Shown here: positions 1 to 13,262 of the stretch, piece after piece
Layout of the letters: every line of letters begins with the position of its first letter
Numbering within the stretch: position 1 is the first letter of the stretch
From: Neurospora crassa OR74A
Lineage: Eukaryota > Ascomycota > Sordariomycetes > Sordariales > Sordariaceae
Length of the DNA: 64,000 nt
NCBI RefSeq assembly: GCF_000182925.2
Contig: NC_026506.1
Location: forward strand, 3,224,001-3,288,000
Direction: 5' to 3'
Made by a program: the position numbers and the translations under genes
The notes under the pieces: model-generated
Seen by the model: the letters and a program-made list of their open reading frames with translations, nothing else
Told to the model about the DNA's origin: nothing
Database searches by the model: none

Positions 1-3000
1 CTGCTTCATGAAAATATGTGGAATCATGACAAGGGGTATTGTGAGAGGACGTTTGTTGCCGTGCATACGGGTACCTACTATACGCGGGAGCGCGCAAAGA
101 GCGGCACGCAACTTTTTCTATGGCCTTATAAGCATCTTTTGGCCGAGTCTCGACTAAGTGTCCGCCCGTTGAGTGAGCATGCGGATTTGTACAGCACAAC
201 TACCATCTTGGCTTAGGTAAGAGATGACTCGACAATGACAAGGCCATAGCTTCACAAAAGGACTGTTCGGCCAGGACTTTGGCTCCAAGGCAATGAGCCA
301 AGGTAGATGAAGGTGAAGACTGAGCCATGAGAGGCTCAGTCGACGCTCTTCTGTGCGATACCTTCACAAGATGAACTTGACATCAGCGCTCAGCGGGCCA
401 TACTGTCCTTCTCTTCTCATGCCCCGTTCCGCAACTGGCGGTCAGTCATCCGGGCCGGGAGGCTTGATCGGGTATAGAGAAATGCTTGGTGACACAAATC
501 ACGGCCTGCCAACAACGGCCTGCTTCATCAGGATGTGGTTTGTCAGTAATCGAACATGACGGGCGTTGGGGCGGGCTAGCGCCATAAGATAGCCCTTTGC
601 AGGGTGTTTGCGTGGCCATCAATGGAACACGAAGAGGTACAGACCCTACAGGTACTTGTCAGGTAATGTTCAGAAGGTTGATGTAGTCGTCTTGACGGTT
701 TCATACTTTCAATGGGCTGCCCGACCTCTTGCATTGTGTCTCTCTAGACTTTGTGCCCCAAGCGTTTTGCAATGGTGGTCACGTCATTGCCAGCCTTCCG
801 GCTACTGCGTGCTGTGCTCCCAAGAGCTTCCATAAGGTTTCGATATCTGAAGAGATGTTGGCCTATCCAATGAGAGCACGCTAGGAGACTTACACCTACG
901 TTGGCAAGCCAGACGTTCTGAGGCTTAACCTGTTCCTGTCTAGAATAGAAGGTTAGTTTGTGATGGCGCACCCTCTCACTAGTGTGGCCTCGACTGGGAA
1001 TATCGCCCGAACGTCTCTTTCTCTGAGGAGTTTATTGCGCGTGGAGCGGCAGCGAGAGTCCAGTTCGGGTTGGTCAAGGACGTTTGGGTGGGCGTACTCG
1101 CGTTGTCAATGGTTGGCGTGGAAGGCACTGGAGGGGCAGGTGACCCTTTTGGCATGTCTTTTTCTGGCCACTCAGAATGCGCGTGTCGCAGCCTGCGTTG
1201 AACAGGCCAACAGGGGAGGAAATGGCAGCATTCACGAGTGACCTGGAAGAGCTGGCTTGCTGATGCTTTGTCTGCTTGTCTGCGTGTTCCCACATAGAGA
1301 CTGACTGCATGGCGAGGTTGATTGCTATGGAAGTTGTACAAAATCAGCAATGTGCAAAGAAATGGAAGATTGGTACTTGAACGAGGCCCGGTTGATGAGC
1401 CCGGCTTACCTTGGCAAGCTGCCATGGTCTTGAGCTGGAGGTCGAAGACTTGGGGATTGAACATTAGTCGTGATTGGCGCGCGAAAGCATGTCGAATGGA
1501 AGATGACCGCTAGCACGTCTTCCTCAAAGTACTGTGTCGGATGTACTGCAAGACGGACAGCTCAAGACTTGGAAGACCGGCCGGATAGAGTCCAGGGACA
1601 TGGAGTCACAGACAGATTCGAATGTTGAGTCGTCTCGCTTGCTCCAAGTTGCTCGATCTGTAGTGCCTAACAGCGAGCAAAAGGGAAAAACAAAATGCTT
1701 TTTTTTTTCCCTTCCACTTCAGTTGTCGATTGGGAGACCGCGCGCGGCAGGTGCCTTTCTGCTGAGTACCTCCTTCTTTACACCCGCCAGAGAAAGAGCC
1801 GCCCGGGTTGTTGCTGAGCGAACGAGTAGCAGATTGACATTCGGATCGATCCCATTTGTCGGCGATATCAGCGATCGAGCTCACACTGCCCTCGCGCCTT
1901 CCTTCCTCCCACGACTGGACCATGGATGACATCTCTGCCCCTGGCCTTGAAACTCCCGAGTGAAGGTTCCGGCTGCTTGGGTCGACCATTCCAGTCCAAT
2001 TTTTGGTAGGTACCTGATGTACAGGTACCTCTAAAGATTGGGGAGTGGACGGTTGCCGCCGCGGGACTCCCTGGCGACTTCCTAGCGAGCGAGGCAGTGG
2101 GGGTTTGCTAGAGTACCTAGGTATCTTAGATAGTGCGCTGATAGGTAGTTCAGGTCTTGTGTACAGCAAACGCTACCTCTAGCACACTCCGGCTGATGAT
2201 TACCGAGTCGTAGCACGGCGGCGTGGGTGGGAATGTGACTGCGTCCAGTATGGTGGGAATGGGAATGTCTTCATTTTTCCGAGTCACAACGGAAGCCGAC
2301 CAGCTGACCTGGACACGTCGATAGGTGCGCTGGGAGGCAAAGTGTCGAATTCTCTGTATCGTGTCACCTTGTGAATGAGCGTTCTAGCTCAGGTGTTACT
2401 AACAGGCTGCTGACAGGAGTACCTTGCCTACATAGTACCTAAGCGGGATACGTACCCCACTACGGCACATCTGGGGGCGGCCCCCGGACAAACGAGGGGA
2501 ATTGCGGAGTGCAGCAACCACCGAAATGTTAAGAATAAAGAAAAAAATAAAAGAAAGTGCGGAGAAAGAGACAGCAAACTTCAGTTGGCAATGTACTTTC
2601 GTCGCTGAAAACGGACGGTGAGCACTGTGCCGAGCTCGTCGACGATGAGTATCCACAGCGAATATATACTTCGTTGTAGGTACCGTACATACCTATCCAG
2701 TGCACCGTCGTTACAGCTAGCAAACCACGCACGCATTACTTGGTGTAAACATAATTCGGCCACCTTTCACCTAGGAACAGGTCGCGTGACTGGAATATCG
2801 TGGTGGTCTGGGCTAAAATTAATTCGAAACCATTCCGATGCTCACACTCTTACAGTCTCGGACCTGTGAAGCCCGACGGGGAAGGACCAGTGTGTTGTTC
2901 TGTTGGCAGCTTGAGAGAGCAGAAGTAAGTTTTGACGTGTGTTTAGCGCATCCTGCAATACTGTGTGCTGCCTTTGCGGGACTGCGATGCATCAATGGCA

Positions 3001-6000
3001 TGGCATGGTCTGGTCATTGGTCACACAGCATCACCGACTTCAGGCGTGATGAAGATGAAACACTTTTCCCTCCTTCTGGAGGCGTGTCTTTGGGCCTCAG
3101 TCCAGTCGATCGGCATTCCTCAAAGAGCGCAGAAGCTACCGTGGACAACCCCAGCAGCAGCCGGGCAGCGGGGTTGACGAGACCCCCACGTTCACTTGCC
3201 CCCGGCATCGTTTGTGATGTACAGTGCCCGAAACCGCCCGCTGCTGTAGAAGCTCGTCAAGCCTGTTGTTGTCTTTTCCCTTGTCTTAGGCACACCTGGA
3301 AAATGGTGATAGGTTTTGGGCCAGGGCCATGGACTGATACCATATCATAGCATCTATAAAGACAATAACGTAGTAGGACAATGGTTCGGTTCCGATGTAG
3401 GCGGGCAGTCTGTTACAAGTCACCTTCCAATCACCGACAAGCTTAAGGCCGTACGTCTACACTCAGCCGTATACAGTATACTTGCAACCAAATGCAACGA
3501 CACATCGGCGTATGCAAGCCACTGGCCCGGCTAGACCTAACAAGGCTAGATGCACTGCATGTCTTTTGGTGAGAGCCTTCGTGTTGGGACCGAAAATGCA
3601 CCTTGGGATCTGACTCTGACTGTGCGGTTGAGGTACGGGTAAACTACGGATAAGGTGACTGAGAATGGCATCCTTCGAACGGGATCTTTGTTTGATCCGA
3701 AATGGATGGCCGAGGGACAAGTTGCGAGGTTGATGTCAAGTCAAAGGCAGGCAAAGAGGTCTGTGCGTCCGCTTTTGCTATGGTACTGAATTGGATTGGG
3801 ATGGATAATTCTGCTGATAGATTCTTGACAATACCTAACAGTTGCTGTCCTCAAACTGCAGTGCCACTGTTAGTGCTTGATAGATCACTCACCTCACCAG
3901 ATCCCCGTTGATAGGCTATGGAGCTTGCGCACCGGCCAAGCAAATCCAACGCAACTTCCAATCGACGTCACTTCAACTCCGGTGTCGTTCTTCCCTCGTG
4001 TCAATTCCACGGAAATTCGAATATGGCAACTTCACTGAATTCAACTTGACATGTTGTTCAATTTCCTTGTACCTTTCACGACATAGATTTCTCAGTCGGT
4101 TCCCTCTCGTTCTGCCACGCAATTGATCAGCGCCTTGTCACCTTACGATCGTCTCGCTCTTCATGATCCGTCCCCGTCTCCACCCACTTTGACGGCGACG
4201 ACGACGTTCTTTCTATCAACTGCGCTCCAGGAGGTCGTGTCCCGGAAATTCAAGTCCGCCTGCCCCTAGACACTGACAAAGTGTGGAATTTGCCGTCTAC
4301 TACACTCCTCAACCATCCCTCATTACTTCAACTTCCCCGCAATTTTCCTTTGCCGTTTCCCCACTGTTCACGCATCGCGCCCCTACCGTCCCCCTTATTT
4401 CCGTCAGGCACTTCACTCGGTCAAGATATCATGTCGTACTCAAAGCGGCCACTGGCAACCGAAGAGGTGCCGAGATTCGTCGAGCTGCTACTAGCTGACT
4501 AGCCCTCGGTCCGTATAGCTCTTGGCGCAACCAATAGCGTGGCAGGTGCGGCTAGATATTGGTCACGGTCAGTTCTCCTCAAGTCTTGTGTAGCACTCCT
4601 TAAGTAATAACTAGCCACTACCTAGGAAATAGCCTCCCCACACAGCCTCTGAGATATCGACGCGACAAGGCAGCCACGGGCTGAAGCCTGAACCCGTCAT
4701 TGCCCCCGACTCGATATCGAACGTTCCTGCGCATACCGACAGCACCAAGAGTAGAGATGCCCAAGTGTACTTGACCATAACAGGGTCAACCTGTAGAATG
4801 CTCACCCTCTCGGATAACGGCAGCTGATCCTCTCACCGATGATTTTCAAAGTCTACCTACGGACAAGAGCAAGGCGAACGGGTCGGGGACCATCGCAGTA
4901 GCCGTTCCTTGCCCCTTGACATGGTCAAAGACGGGGGCAGTCAAAAGTCCTCCACGTGGCGGACATGCTCCCCGCGAAAGCCCCCCAGCGGCCAAGGTAC
5001 AACAAGCCCCAGGGTCATCTATAATCCAATCAAGTGGTATCGGCCAGACCCCATGTAGGAGGCTCAAACTGTTACACCAACCATATTTGCATCCTATCAA
5101 CGGGTTCGACACTCGCTGTTCCCCTAGCGTCGGCAACAGCCGCTGTTGTTTGACCCTGCTGGACTTGTCATGTATCATGCAATTCTCTGGTTTGGCGCCA
5201 CCGCCAGCTTGTCCAATGAAGCATATTTTGGATGTAGTTGATGGCATGGCTCAGGCTGCTGAGCAGCACACACATCATATCAAGCCGAGTTCTGCTCAGC
5301 CAGCCAAAAGCATGACTCGATCAGGCATATGCTATGGCATCATGACACCACCCCGTAAGTATGGCAGTAGTCAGCAAGACGGAAGACATTGATGTAGCAG
5401 GTAAGCTCCCAAACAATATCTCACCACCTAAGAGTTTGGCAGCAACGACTTCCCATCTTTACAGCGACTTGCATATTTCGGTCATCTGACGGCAAAAGCC
5501 AGCCAATCGAGTTTACAGAGGAAGCCCTACCTTTGTGTTCCTCTCCATGTTGGTCAATTCAATCAACCCGGTTAAGCCCTAGCCAAGGACTTGGTTGTTG
5601 CTGCACGTCAGACTTGCCGCTCCTGGAAGGGAGTGATAGTGTGCACATCGATGAAGACCATGACCGGACGGAGCGGCTAATTTTTTCCGTGATTCACGTA
5701 CTCGTCGCTCCCTGTTCGTAGCTCTATCGCCACGGCTAACCGCTTCGTGGGGGTGAGATGGTGATGTTTGGAACCTGATATGTTCCCAGGATATACAGCA
5801 CACGCTGCATTTCCCCTGTCTTCCTCACACGGTGTGGTACTTGTTACATAGACATTCCACTCTTGGAGATCCGACGCCGGACTACGCTCAGCAGCAACAG
5901 GAATAGATGGCCCAAGAGATCCTTGCTACTCAAGACCAATTGCTGGTCATGGCATCGATCTCTGGAAGGTGCCAGCGTGGTGACCTACTTCGACTAGCAA

Positions 6001-7599
6001 CAGTCGCCGGATCCAACTCTTGCTCACACCATGCACAGATACATCATGAGGCGCGCAGACTAGGCCAACAAAACGACCCATCACGAAGCTTCGTTTCCTA
6101 CGATAGTCGGGAATTGATACCTCGGGCCTTGATGTGTAGTCTGGAAACGTTCAAAAGCCCTAACCACTTACACCGTACAGTATAGAGACGGTACCCGGAG
6201 ATATCCTGCTCTTGGGATCATTCGGCGGAAGCTAACGAGGATTTGGACAATCTTCTGTCACCGTGCACACGAGGCGGCCTCGGCAGGGATGGAAAGCGCA
6301 TTGAGGGGTAAAAAGAGAGGCATGTGTTTGAAGGCTTGGCAGAAAAAAAGAAGGGATTCGAGGTGAGGGTATGAGACGCGGAGAGGAGCTGAAGTTCCAT
6401 CAATCCAGCATCGTTTGTTACACCGCTCCAGCTTCCATGCCATCATTGACTAACAGGAAACTACTTTGTCGTTTCTGCCATTCTCCACGATTCCGCTCGC
6501 CTTCCTTTTGCATAACCCATTGGAGTATCTCCGCGGGTAGGGATTGTTTGCCATACACTTCGGATATTTGATGCCGAACTTTGACGAGTGTCGTTCTCTG
6601 AACACGGTCCAACTTGGAGTTTCAAGAGGGGCTGTGCCTTTGTTATCGGATTTGCATCCCTTCACTGGGGGGTCTCATGTAGGTACCTGACGTGCACACC
6701 TCGTGGGCTACCCTTGCATAAACTCCTGATCTGACTAGTCTATTCTTCTCGCGGTACCTCCTCTCCTCTGCAACCTTCATCCACCAATTTCGTTTTTCCT
6801 CACAGCAAGAATGCTCCATTTTCCCCATAATTTCATGGGATGTTTTCCCCATTCCCCTCCTTATTCCCCGCCTTTCTCCATGACAGCTCGAACTGCCGCA
6901 ACGTTGTGTTTTGCTAGGCATCACCATCTCGTACGTGATCCGTGATATTTCCGTCTGCACATGACATGTTATCTCATGCCTAGGTAGGTACTCATTCAAA
7001 GCTTCGTGATGAGGGACGTCTTGGCTACAATAATCTCGGGATTGATCCAGAGACCGGGGCAAAGATGCCCCACGGAGGCGACAATGACAAGAGACAACAT
7101 TGACTACTCACTACCCAACGATTGAGATGAGGAAATGATTGCGACTACGGTTACGGGAATTGCACCCCCACTCTTCCCTTCGGCTCCTATTGCCTAATAG
7201 GGACACACAAAGACCCCCAACTCACACTAGCCCCCCCGCAGTCACAAAACCTCATCGACGACGACTAGTGTACACTACTACACTACGGATTCAAAGAAGT
7301 CAAATCACCACATACGCATGATCTTTCGTGTCATTCGATCGGAGGCCTCCTCCATATCATTAGGACTATCCACGGGTCCTTCGTTTTGGCTTTTCCGGTA
7401 CCGCTGTGCTCATGGAGCATTACCATGTGAGACTGATCCTGCTTGGTTATCTTTCACGATGCTTCTACCAGATACGGTGAAGTGGAAGCCAACCATAGTC
7501 AAGCAAAGTGTTGTAGGAGACCGAGAACCTGATAGCTGAGAGCTGAGTACGCGCCTTCTCTCAAGTCTTTTTTTTTTCATTTATCTTTTTCGATTTCTT

Positions 7600-7631
<32 letters not shown>

Positions 7632-9384
7632 TTTTTTCCAAATCTAGTTTTGAACCATGGGTCAAGTTCTACTCGAATAGCATAGACAAATATTAATTCG
7701 CCTTCGTAAACTTAATCCAGTCTCAAAGAAATGTACCTTGTAAGAAATGCAGAGTTCTAGTTACCCGTCTACTCATTAGGTATTCTAGCATGCGGCTCCG
7801 AATGGGAGGTTTGCTTCCAGTGTAGGTGCCATAACATGACAATGCTAGTACCATTTACCACCCACTCACTGTAACGCGTTGCCAACGAGTGTGTTCTCGA
7901 GTTTGTCTTGGCAAGTAGGTAGTATATTCGGGCGCTTGAGCCCGAATCGGAGATTTGAGGTGTCGTTCGTTTGCTTCCGTCATATCCGTGTCACGGCCAA
8001 AAACAAACGGATTACATATTTCATCATTCTCGAAGAGCCGCTAGGGGGTCTGGTATTTGACTAAGGAACTCCAATGAGAGGAATGGCGGCGACAAGAATG
8101 ATGACTGTGACAGGTGTGATTATTCACAGATACTTACCAACGAAATACATCAAGTTTTTTGTTCTAAACTACCTATCTTTGGATGTGGAGAGCTACAAAT
8201 AGCCAGCCTGTCATCAGCTTGCCGACTTGCCGACATAACGGTCATCCGGTTTATAAGTATAGATGGGGGCAGCTTTCATTTGGTATACATAGGTTCTGCG
8301 TCGCCGGGCAATATTCCACAGCCCGAATGCCAACCTATGTAACTGAGTAGCAGTCGATATCGCCTCGGAGGTCAGTCTCCTAGGTAGTAGGTAATAAGTA
8401 GATTATGCTGTTTTCAGGTAGAGCATCATAGGTAACCATTAAGGACAAGCAGACCTAGGAAAATGGACGGGAATCACTTTGGTAGAGGTTGATATGTTGC
8501 TATATCTGGGAATGAACGGCATCTAGAGGCCTCCTGTGGTGCTATGTTGTACTTCCTACTACCTACCTGCTACTCATCTATCGTACCATTGCTATACATA
8601 GGTATCTATGGCATCTACGCGGCGCCTCTCAAGACATATATGTATCACAAATCATGATACCGTCTCCCTTTTAGGAAGGGCCCGCTTAAGCGAGTCCGAA
8701 TTGAGTAGAGGTACACAAGTAGCGATTGGTAGCCGGTTTCGAAAACGAGCACTCCCCATTTCCCAAATGAATAGGCCAAGACATGTATGTAGCTGAGATA
8801 AACATGTCAGGGGGGTGGCTTTTGATACTTGCTTGATCACTCATGCCATGTTTTCTCTTCTGTCTTGGCTACCTAGTTGGCTACCTAGGCATGATAACGA
8901 TTGCAACTAACTGAAGGACTTCGTGAGCTGACCCATTTTTAACAGGATGTTATCGGTACATGATGTTCCAAATACAGCTAACTACCTCTAGTATAGGTAC
9001 CTAGCATGTATGCTTCCTGAAATGTTTGCGCTGGAGACGTGTCCCACCGAGCAGAGAGAAAATTAAGGGGAATTTTCGCTCATTGGTGAGTTATAACTTC
9101 ATTTGATTCCACTCAAAGGTAAAGAGGTCAAGATAGAAAATGAAAATTCTTGTAATTAAATATAAATCAGAAAGACATAGGAGACGCTCCAATCTTGCTC
9201 AATCGTTCACTGCACACCAAAAAGCTAACCGTGCAGATGACACCAGCCTGAGAAAGACTGTCAAACTGGAATTTTCCAAATTTGAAGAGGACGGATTTGA
9301 TAGGCATGTGATAAGAAAATGCGATCCTTGTGTGAGCAAGACGTGTAGATGATTGTCCTGGCTTTGTCCTATCCATCTACCGAC
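1..9384. other. Gene-poor region, no supportable gene
   Basis: No open frame here looks like a conserved protein on either strand. The frames are short, overlap in several phases and carry no recognisable motif. The sequence is of mixed composition and not AT-rich like RIP-mutated DNA. It contains a T-rich tract and many copies of short palindromic strings built from TAGGTACC and CCTAGG. One stretch at about 4,165-4,502 on the plus strand stays open for roughly 110 codons but resembles nothing I know. Confidence 0.6.
7568..7637. repeat. T-rich low-complexity tract
   Basis: About 70 bases almost entirely of T with a few C, G and A interruptions. It lies in non-coding DNA and is of the kind common between genes in Neurospora relatives. 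Confidence 0.9.
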
Positions 9385-10700
9385 CTAATCTTCATCACTG
9401 TCGTGCTGGTTATCATCAATCTCCTCGTTCTCATCGTAGTCATCATATTCCAGCCGCGAGACACATCTGGAGAGTGTGTGATCTTCGTCGCTGTCGTTAT
9501 CCGGGTTATAGCCGAAAAAGCACCTCAACATAATCACTCGCCTGGTCAATACCGTACTGCAAGTTATCATCTCCTCATCTCGGCATTCTTAATCTTCGTA
9601 TTACACCCCTCCTTATCCTTATGGGTACGGTAGAGAATTCGATCATACCGCCTACCAGTAGGTGCCGTCTTGTTCTCGTTCGAGTAGAAGGCCCCCATGA
9701 AGTCCAGGTGCTCTTTCCGTGTAGAGGTAAGATTCTTTCCACAGAGGGCGCACATCCATTATTCGTAACCGAAGTTTCGAGAATATCCGCCCGTTCTTCA
9801 GACTTTCTAGAGATCCTTCGACAACGCCAAAAGTGTGGGATGTATTTCGGCCAATGGATCGCATAATGGTTTATGTCCGCTTCGGGGCAGCTTTTGCGTC
9901 GCCATGTTTAGGAACCTCAACGCTATCAAATATCGATTCATCCCAATGTAAAGCTGTTTAAACAATTTTTATATTGTTCGCTAACTGTTTAATATCAAGT
10001 GGAAGTTGTTGATAGTGTAGAGCTATCAAGCGTTGACGAACCTGAAGTTCGAGTCTGCAGTCGCTATTCTGGCTGTCTAAAATGAAACCTCCTCGTCTCG
10101 TCTTTTTCCTCCTCTGACCCGCTTTGATCCAGTTCCTGTTCGATGGGCTAAGAGGTCTTAGAGATCCAACAGGAAAGGACGGAGATGGGGTGTTGTCATG
10201 GTAAACTTTGCTGTAGATGCGACATTTCTGACGGTCGCTAGATGATGGCTGTGGCGTTTTGTTGTCTTGACCACCGCCACTGAACAGACCTAACAGACCG
10301 GTGGGACTGATGTCCACGTCTGGCTTGAACAGGTCGTCCGATTCATCAAGGTTCAGAGTCGCCCATTAGATAGTCCCCAAAGTCGCCATCCAGGTCCTCG
10401 TCTCCATCGCCTTTCCGGCTTCCAGACATACATTCGCTCTGATCCTGAATATGGTCTTTCATGTCCACTGGCACAGACCATCCCTTCTTCGAAACAATCA
10501 TCAACCCCATCCATCCCTATGTCCATTTCAGCCGTCTGCCGATTCGTCTCACCATCATGAAGGTAAGCTTTCCCCTAAGGTGCGATTCATAGAACTGGAT
10601 GGCCCTTTCAACATCCCAGATGGTCGGGCAACCCTGCCAGATGATTCCATACAGTTTCTCGACCATGAGCTTGTTATCCTCGGTCAGGTAACATGGCGGG
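9385..10700 (-). pseudogene. Decayed gene, unidentified product
   Basis: Several adjacent minus-strand blocks read like protein but not in one frame. From the 5' side (high coordinates) they are: a block at about 10,520-10,695 containing the string IIWQGCPTIWDVERAIQFYE; an acidic block near 10,340-10,430 beginning MSGSRKGDGDEDLDGDFGDY; a 119-residue block at 9,958-10,317 with a lysine/arginine-rich patch; a 62-residue block at 9,567-9,755 with CALCGKNLTSTRKEHLDFMG; and an acidic tail at 9,385-9,570. Composition is hydrophilic and codon-like, unlike the opposite strand. At least three frame breaks separate the blocks, and I see no intron signals that would join them all, so I read this as a decayed gene. 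I do not recognise the family. It could be a host gene remnant or part of a mobile element. I am fairly confident the region was coding and have no functional call. Confidence 0.45.
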
Positions 10701-11448
10701 AGGAATCACAAGGCCGGGATCAAAGACCAGAGGCTACGGGCCTATGCCGGTTGCGAAGAAAGGGGTGAGTGAACTGGGCTTGAGAGTTCACATGAACCCA
10801 AAATTGTTGAGCGAAGTTGTTTCCCAACCCCAAGGTTCTGTACCCTCGCCTGCAAGTGAGTGGTGGTTGTTGCCATTCACACCACATTCTGCCTATGGTT
10901 GCTGTAGAGTAGGTCGGAAGATGATGGGGTAATATCCCCCGTTGCTTGCTCTGTTGGCTCACAAGCGAGTGGCACTGATGATAGACCAGATTGTCAGCGA
11001 ACGTTCACGCCTTTGGGAGGTCCGGACGTTACCCGGCGAAGTGGATGTGTATGAAGGGGAGATATGTGATTGTCGATACCGGAGCGGCAGGATGGGCGAG
11101 AATGTATGGCCTACGGGAACCGATGAGGGTGAACGAGATTGAAAGCGACCTACACTAACCAGCTTACCGACCGCGCTACAACGCCTTCAGTGGAGCTCTC
11201 CCAGCTGCTGTGGTCCGTCGTGCTCCCAAACCTGCCGGACTCTTATCATTTTCTCTGACTGCCATTTGGTTTCATCAGAGGTGGGCTCGGTCGAATGACT
11301 TGTAGACCTCGCGGTTGATTCTGTGAAGAGGAAAACGTCAGTTTACTCTGGTGAAAACGGATTATTGGTAGGGTAGCATGCTATTTACCTCGAGTGTAAC
11401 GAGCCGTCCTTAGTCAATCTTTGACCATGGGTCAGTTTGACATGGACG
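10701..11448. other. Intergenic, nothing recognised
   Basis: No conserved coding stretch is visible. Part of it may be further eroded sequence belonging to the decayed minus-strand gene just downstream. A tRNA-like pair of Pol III box motifs near 11,100-11,190 was inspected and does not fold as a tRNA. Confidence 0.4.
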
Positions 11449-11673
11449 TCATTTCGTCGAACGAGTCTCGTCGTCAGGCAGGTCCAAGGTCTCCTCGTTG
11501 AGCGTCGCTTCGAACCCGAGATCCTCAATCTCTCCCACCAGCTTGTTGGCGTTTTCTCTCCCCGTAAACTCGACAATCGCGCTGTTGGTGAGAAGGTTGA
11601 CCGTGATGTCTTGGATCCAGTCCCGCTTCTTCATCTCGTTGGTGATGGAGTTGGCACAAGACGCACATGTCAT
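11449..11673 (-). CDS. Orphan heavy-metal-associated (HMA) domain
   Basis: The 74-residue frame is a nearly complete heavy-metal-associated domain of the type found at the N-terminus of copper P-type ATPases and in Atx1-like chaperones. It opens with MTCASC, the GMTCxxC copper loop, and runs through a beta-alpha-beta pattern ending near DLGFEATL. In-frame residues upstream of the ATG read AQLVSGG, as in a normal HMA first strand, and an in-frame stop lies a few codons further up. The true 5' boundary may therefore be an exon edge (acceptor-like CGAG) and the ATG may be internal. No P-type ATPase transmembrane, DKTGT or ATP-binding segments are nearby on the minus strand. It is either a detached fragment or pseudogene of a CCC2-type ATPase, or a small stand-alone copper chaperone. 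The domain is clear; the gene status is uncertain. Confidence 0.5.
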   Translation of the reverse strand: MTCASCANSITNEMKKRDWIQDITVNLLTNSAIVEFTGRENANKLVGEIEDLGFEATLNEETLDLPDDETRSTK

Positions 11674-13254
11674 CCCGCCCGAAACCAGTTGAGCTCGGGA
11701 ATGAAGCGCTCAGGCAGAAGTCAACTCTGTAGTTATTTTGCGAGACGCAAAAATGTTCTGGGGCTTGTGTGTGTAGTACAGGGATGGTGCAAGGCACAAG
11801 TTAAGCCGCTGTTATGAAAACAGCAAAGACGGCACAAGCCATCAAGCACAAGACAGAAGGAAAAGATAGAAGAACAATAGGAATGTAGCAAAAATATGCT
11901 GACAATGGGTTGATGGGAGAGAGAGGAGAAAAAGGCGGAATTTGTTTGGGGGATGGAGGAGTTCAAGTATGCTGTTCAATGGGGGCTGATCCGGGCTCGA
12001 CCAGACGTCAACCAGTGCGTACCTGCATCAAAGAAGTGACAGGATGGTCGACATTGACGATGATGAGACTGGCTTCATAGAGAGACGGCGGAAGGGTTGA
12101 ATGAGGTAGTGGAGATCACGACCAGAGAGGATGGAAGCACTCAGTGTCCATGGCCCAGGACTGCCCTCAACTGCCTGCGAACTCTTTCTGGGTCAAGGGA
12201 AGTGACGACATGAAAGCAACTACACAGCCCAATTGAGGGCATTCGAGTGGGAGGAAAGAGGAAAGTCCTCATGGCCATGTCCATTTCCGGGCAATCGCGG
12301 TCAGCACGCTCCCGGTGGGCAAGCGGAAGGTGCAAGTTCCTTCCAAGCAGCCACAGTCCGTCCTCAGGCAGGTCTGAATGATAACCGGCAGCCGGGTAGG
12401 AAGTGGAAGCCACTCGGCAGTCGTTGCTGGACTGAGGTACGGCAGTAACCTCCCAACTCCGGGGGGCCGTGGCTTCCCGGCGAAGTGAACGAATCACAGA
12501 AATGGCAGTTCACCGTTTGGGCAAGTGCCAAGACCCAGTGCAGTGGTCGGAGGGTCGCGAGATCCACCTCGGGACTGCCGGGACCACCAGGCCAGGACGG
12601 GACCAGCAGGTCGGTTGGAGTCGGTGTTACCGTGGTTAGTGCCGGCCCTGTCAACTAGTGTATCTTGTCAAGGCCGGCAAGATGAATGAGCGAGTTGCTG
12701 TCGCCAACTCGTTGTATTCCTTCATATCACATCCACGGTTGCTGACGAAACGGCAAGTGTTGCGTGATGTAATGGAGAATGATAAGTAGCACTTGCTATC
12801 ATCTCAAATCGCCTCCGCCTTGGAAGAAGGAATATGGCGGCAACATGCTCAATCAGGGAGCCCTCTCGAAACTGAAGTGTTAAAATATAGGAAAAGAGAA
12901 ACATCTCCCTTGCATGGCTCTTGACTTTTTGAGAACCAACGGCGAAAACTACAGTAGAGTTATGCTGGTCCATCTGGAAAGCGCGCATTATGGACTCTGT
13001 CGGTGTGGCTATGCTGCCTAGTCTAGACTGCAAAACACCATTTCCATGTCTACCGACTGACTCCATCGCCATGAAAGTAGTGCCGGGATTTCGTCCCCGT
13101 CCGTATCACGAGACCAAAAAAATGGAAGCCACGCGAATGTCCAAAACCGTGCCCACACGATCGCAGCTTGACCGCTTTCGCTGTTGCCGAGGGGACACAA
13201 AAAGAGGGTCAAACGCCGGGTCCATCTGGTGGTGGTTAGTGCCATTGATGCTGA
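11674..13254. other. Intergenic, nothing recognised
   Basis: There is no convincing coding frame. About 300 bases upstream of the HMA fragment are pyrimidine-rich on its strand, as in a fungal promoter or leader, but no gene model can be supported. Confidence 0.5.
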
Positions 13255-13262
13255 CTTGGGTG
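13255..13262. repeat. Target-site duplication, left copy
   Basis: The octamer CTTGGGTG immediately before the transposon is repeated exactly after its right end at 16,570-16,577. Confidence 0.9.

Noticed and set aside
1606-2169. 187-codon minus-strand open frame in the gene-poor segment
   Set aside because: Overlaps an open frame on the other strand, has low-complexity composition and no recognisable domain.
4165-4502. Open plus-strand stretch of about 110 codons (GDDDVLSINCAPGGRVPEI...)
   Set aside because: Not recognised, no clear start and no neighbouring exon signals. An equally open second frame overlaps it.
11085-11200. tRNA-like box A and box B motifs
   Set aside because: On the minus strand the boxes are in order, but acceptor and T stems do not pair, so no tRNA is called.
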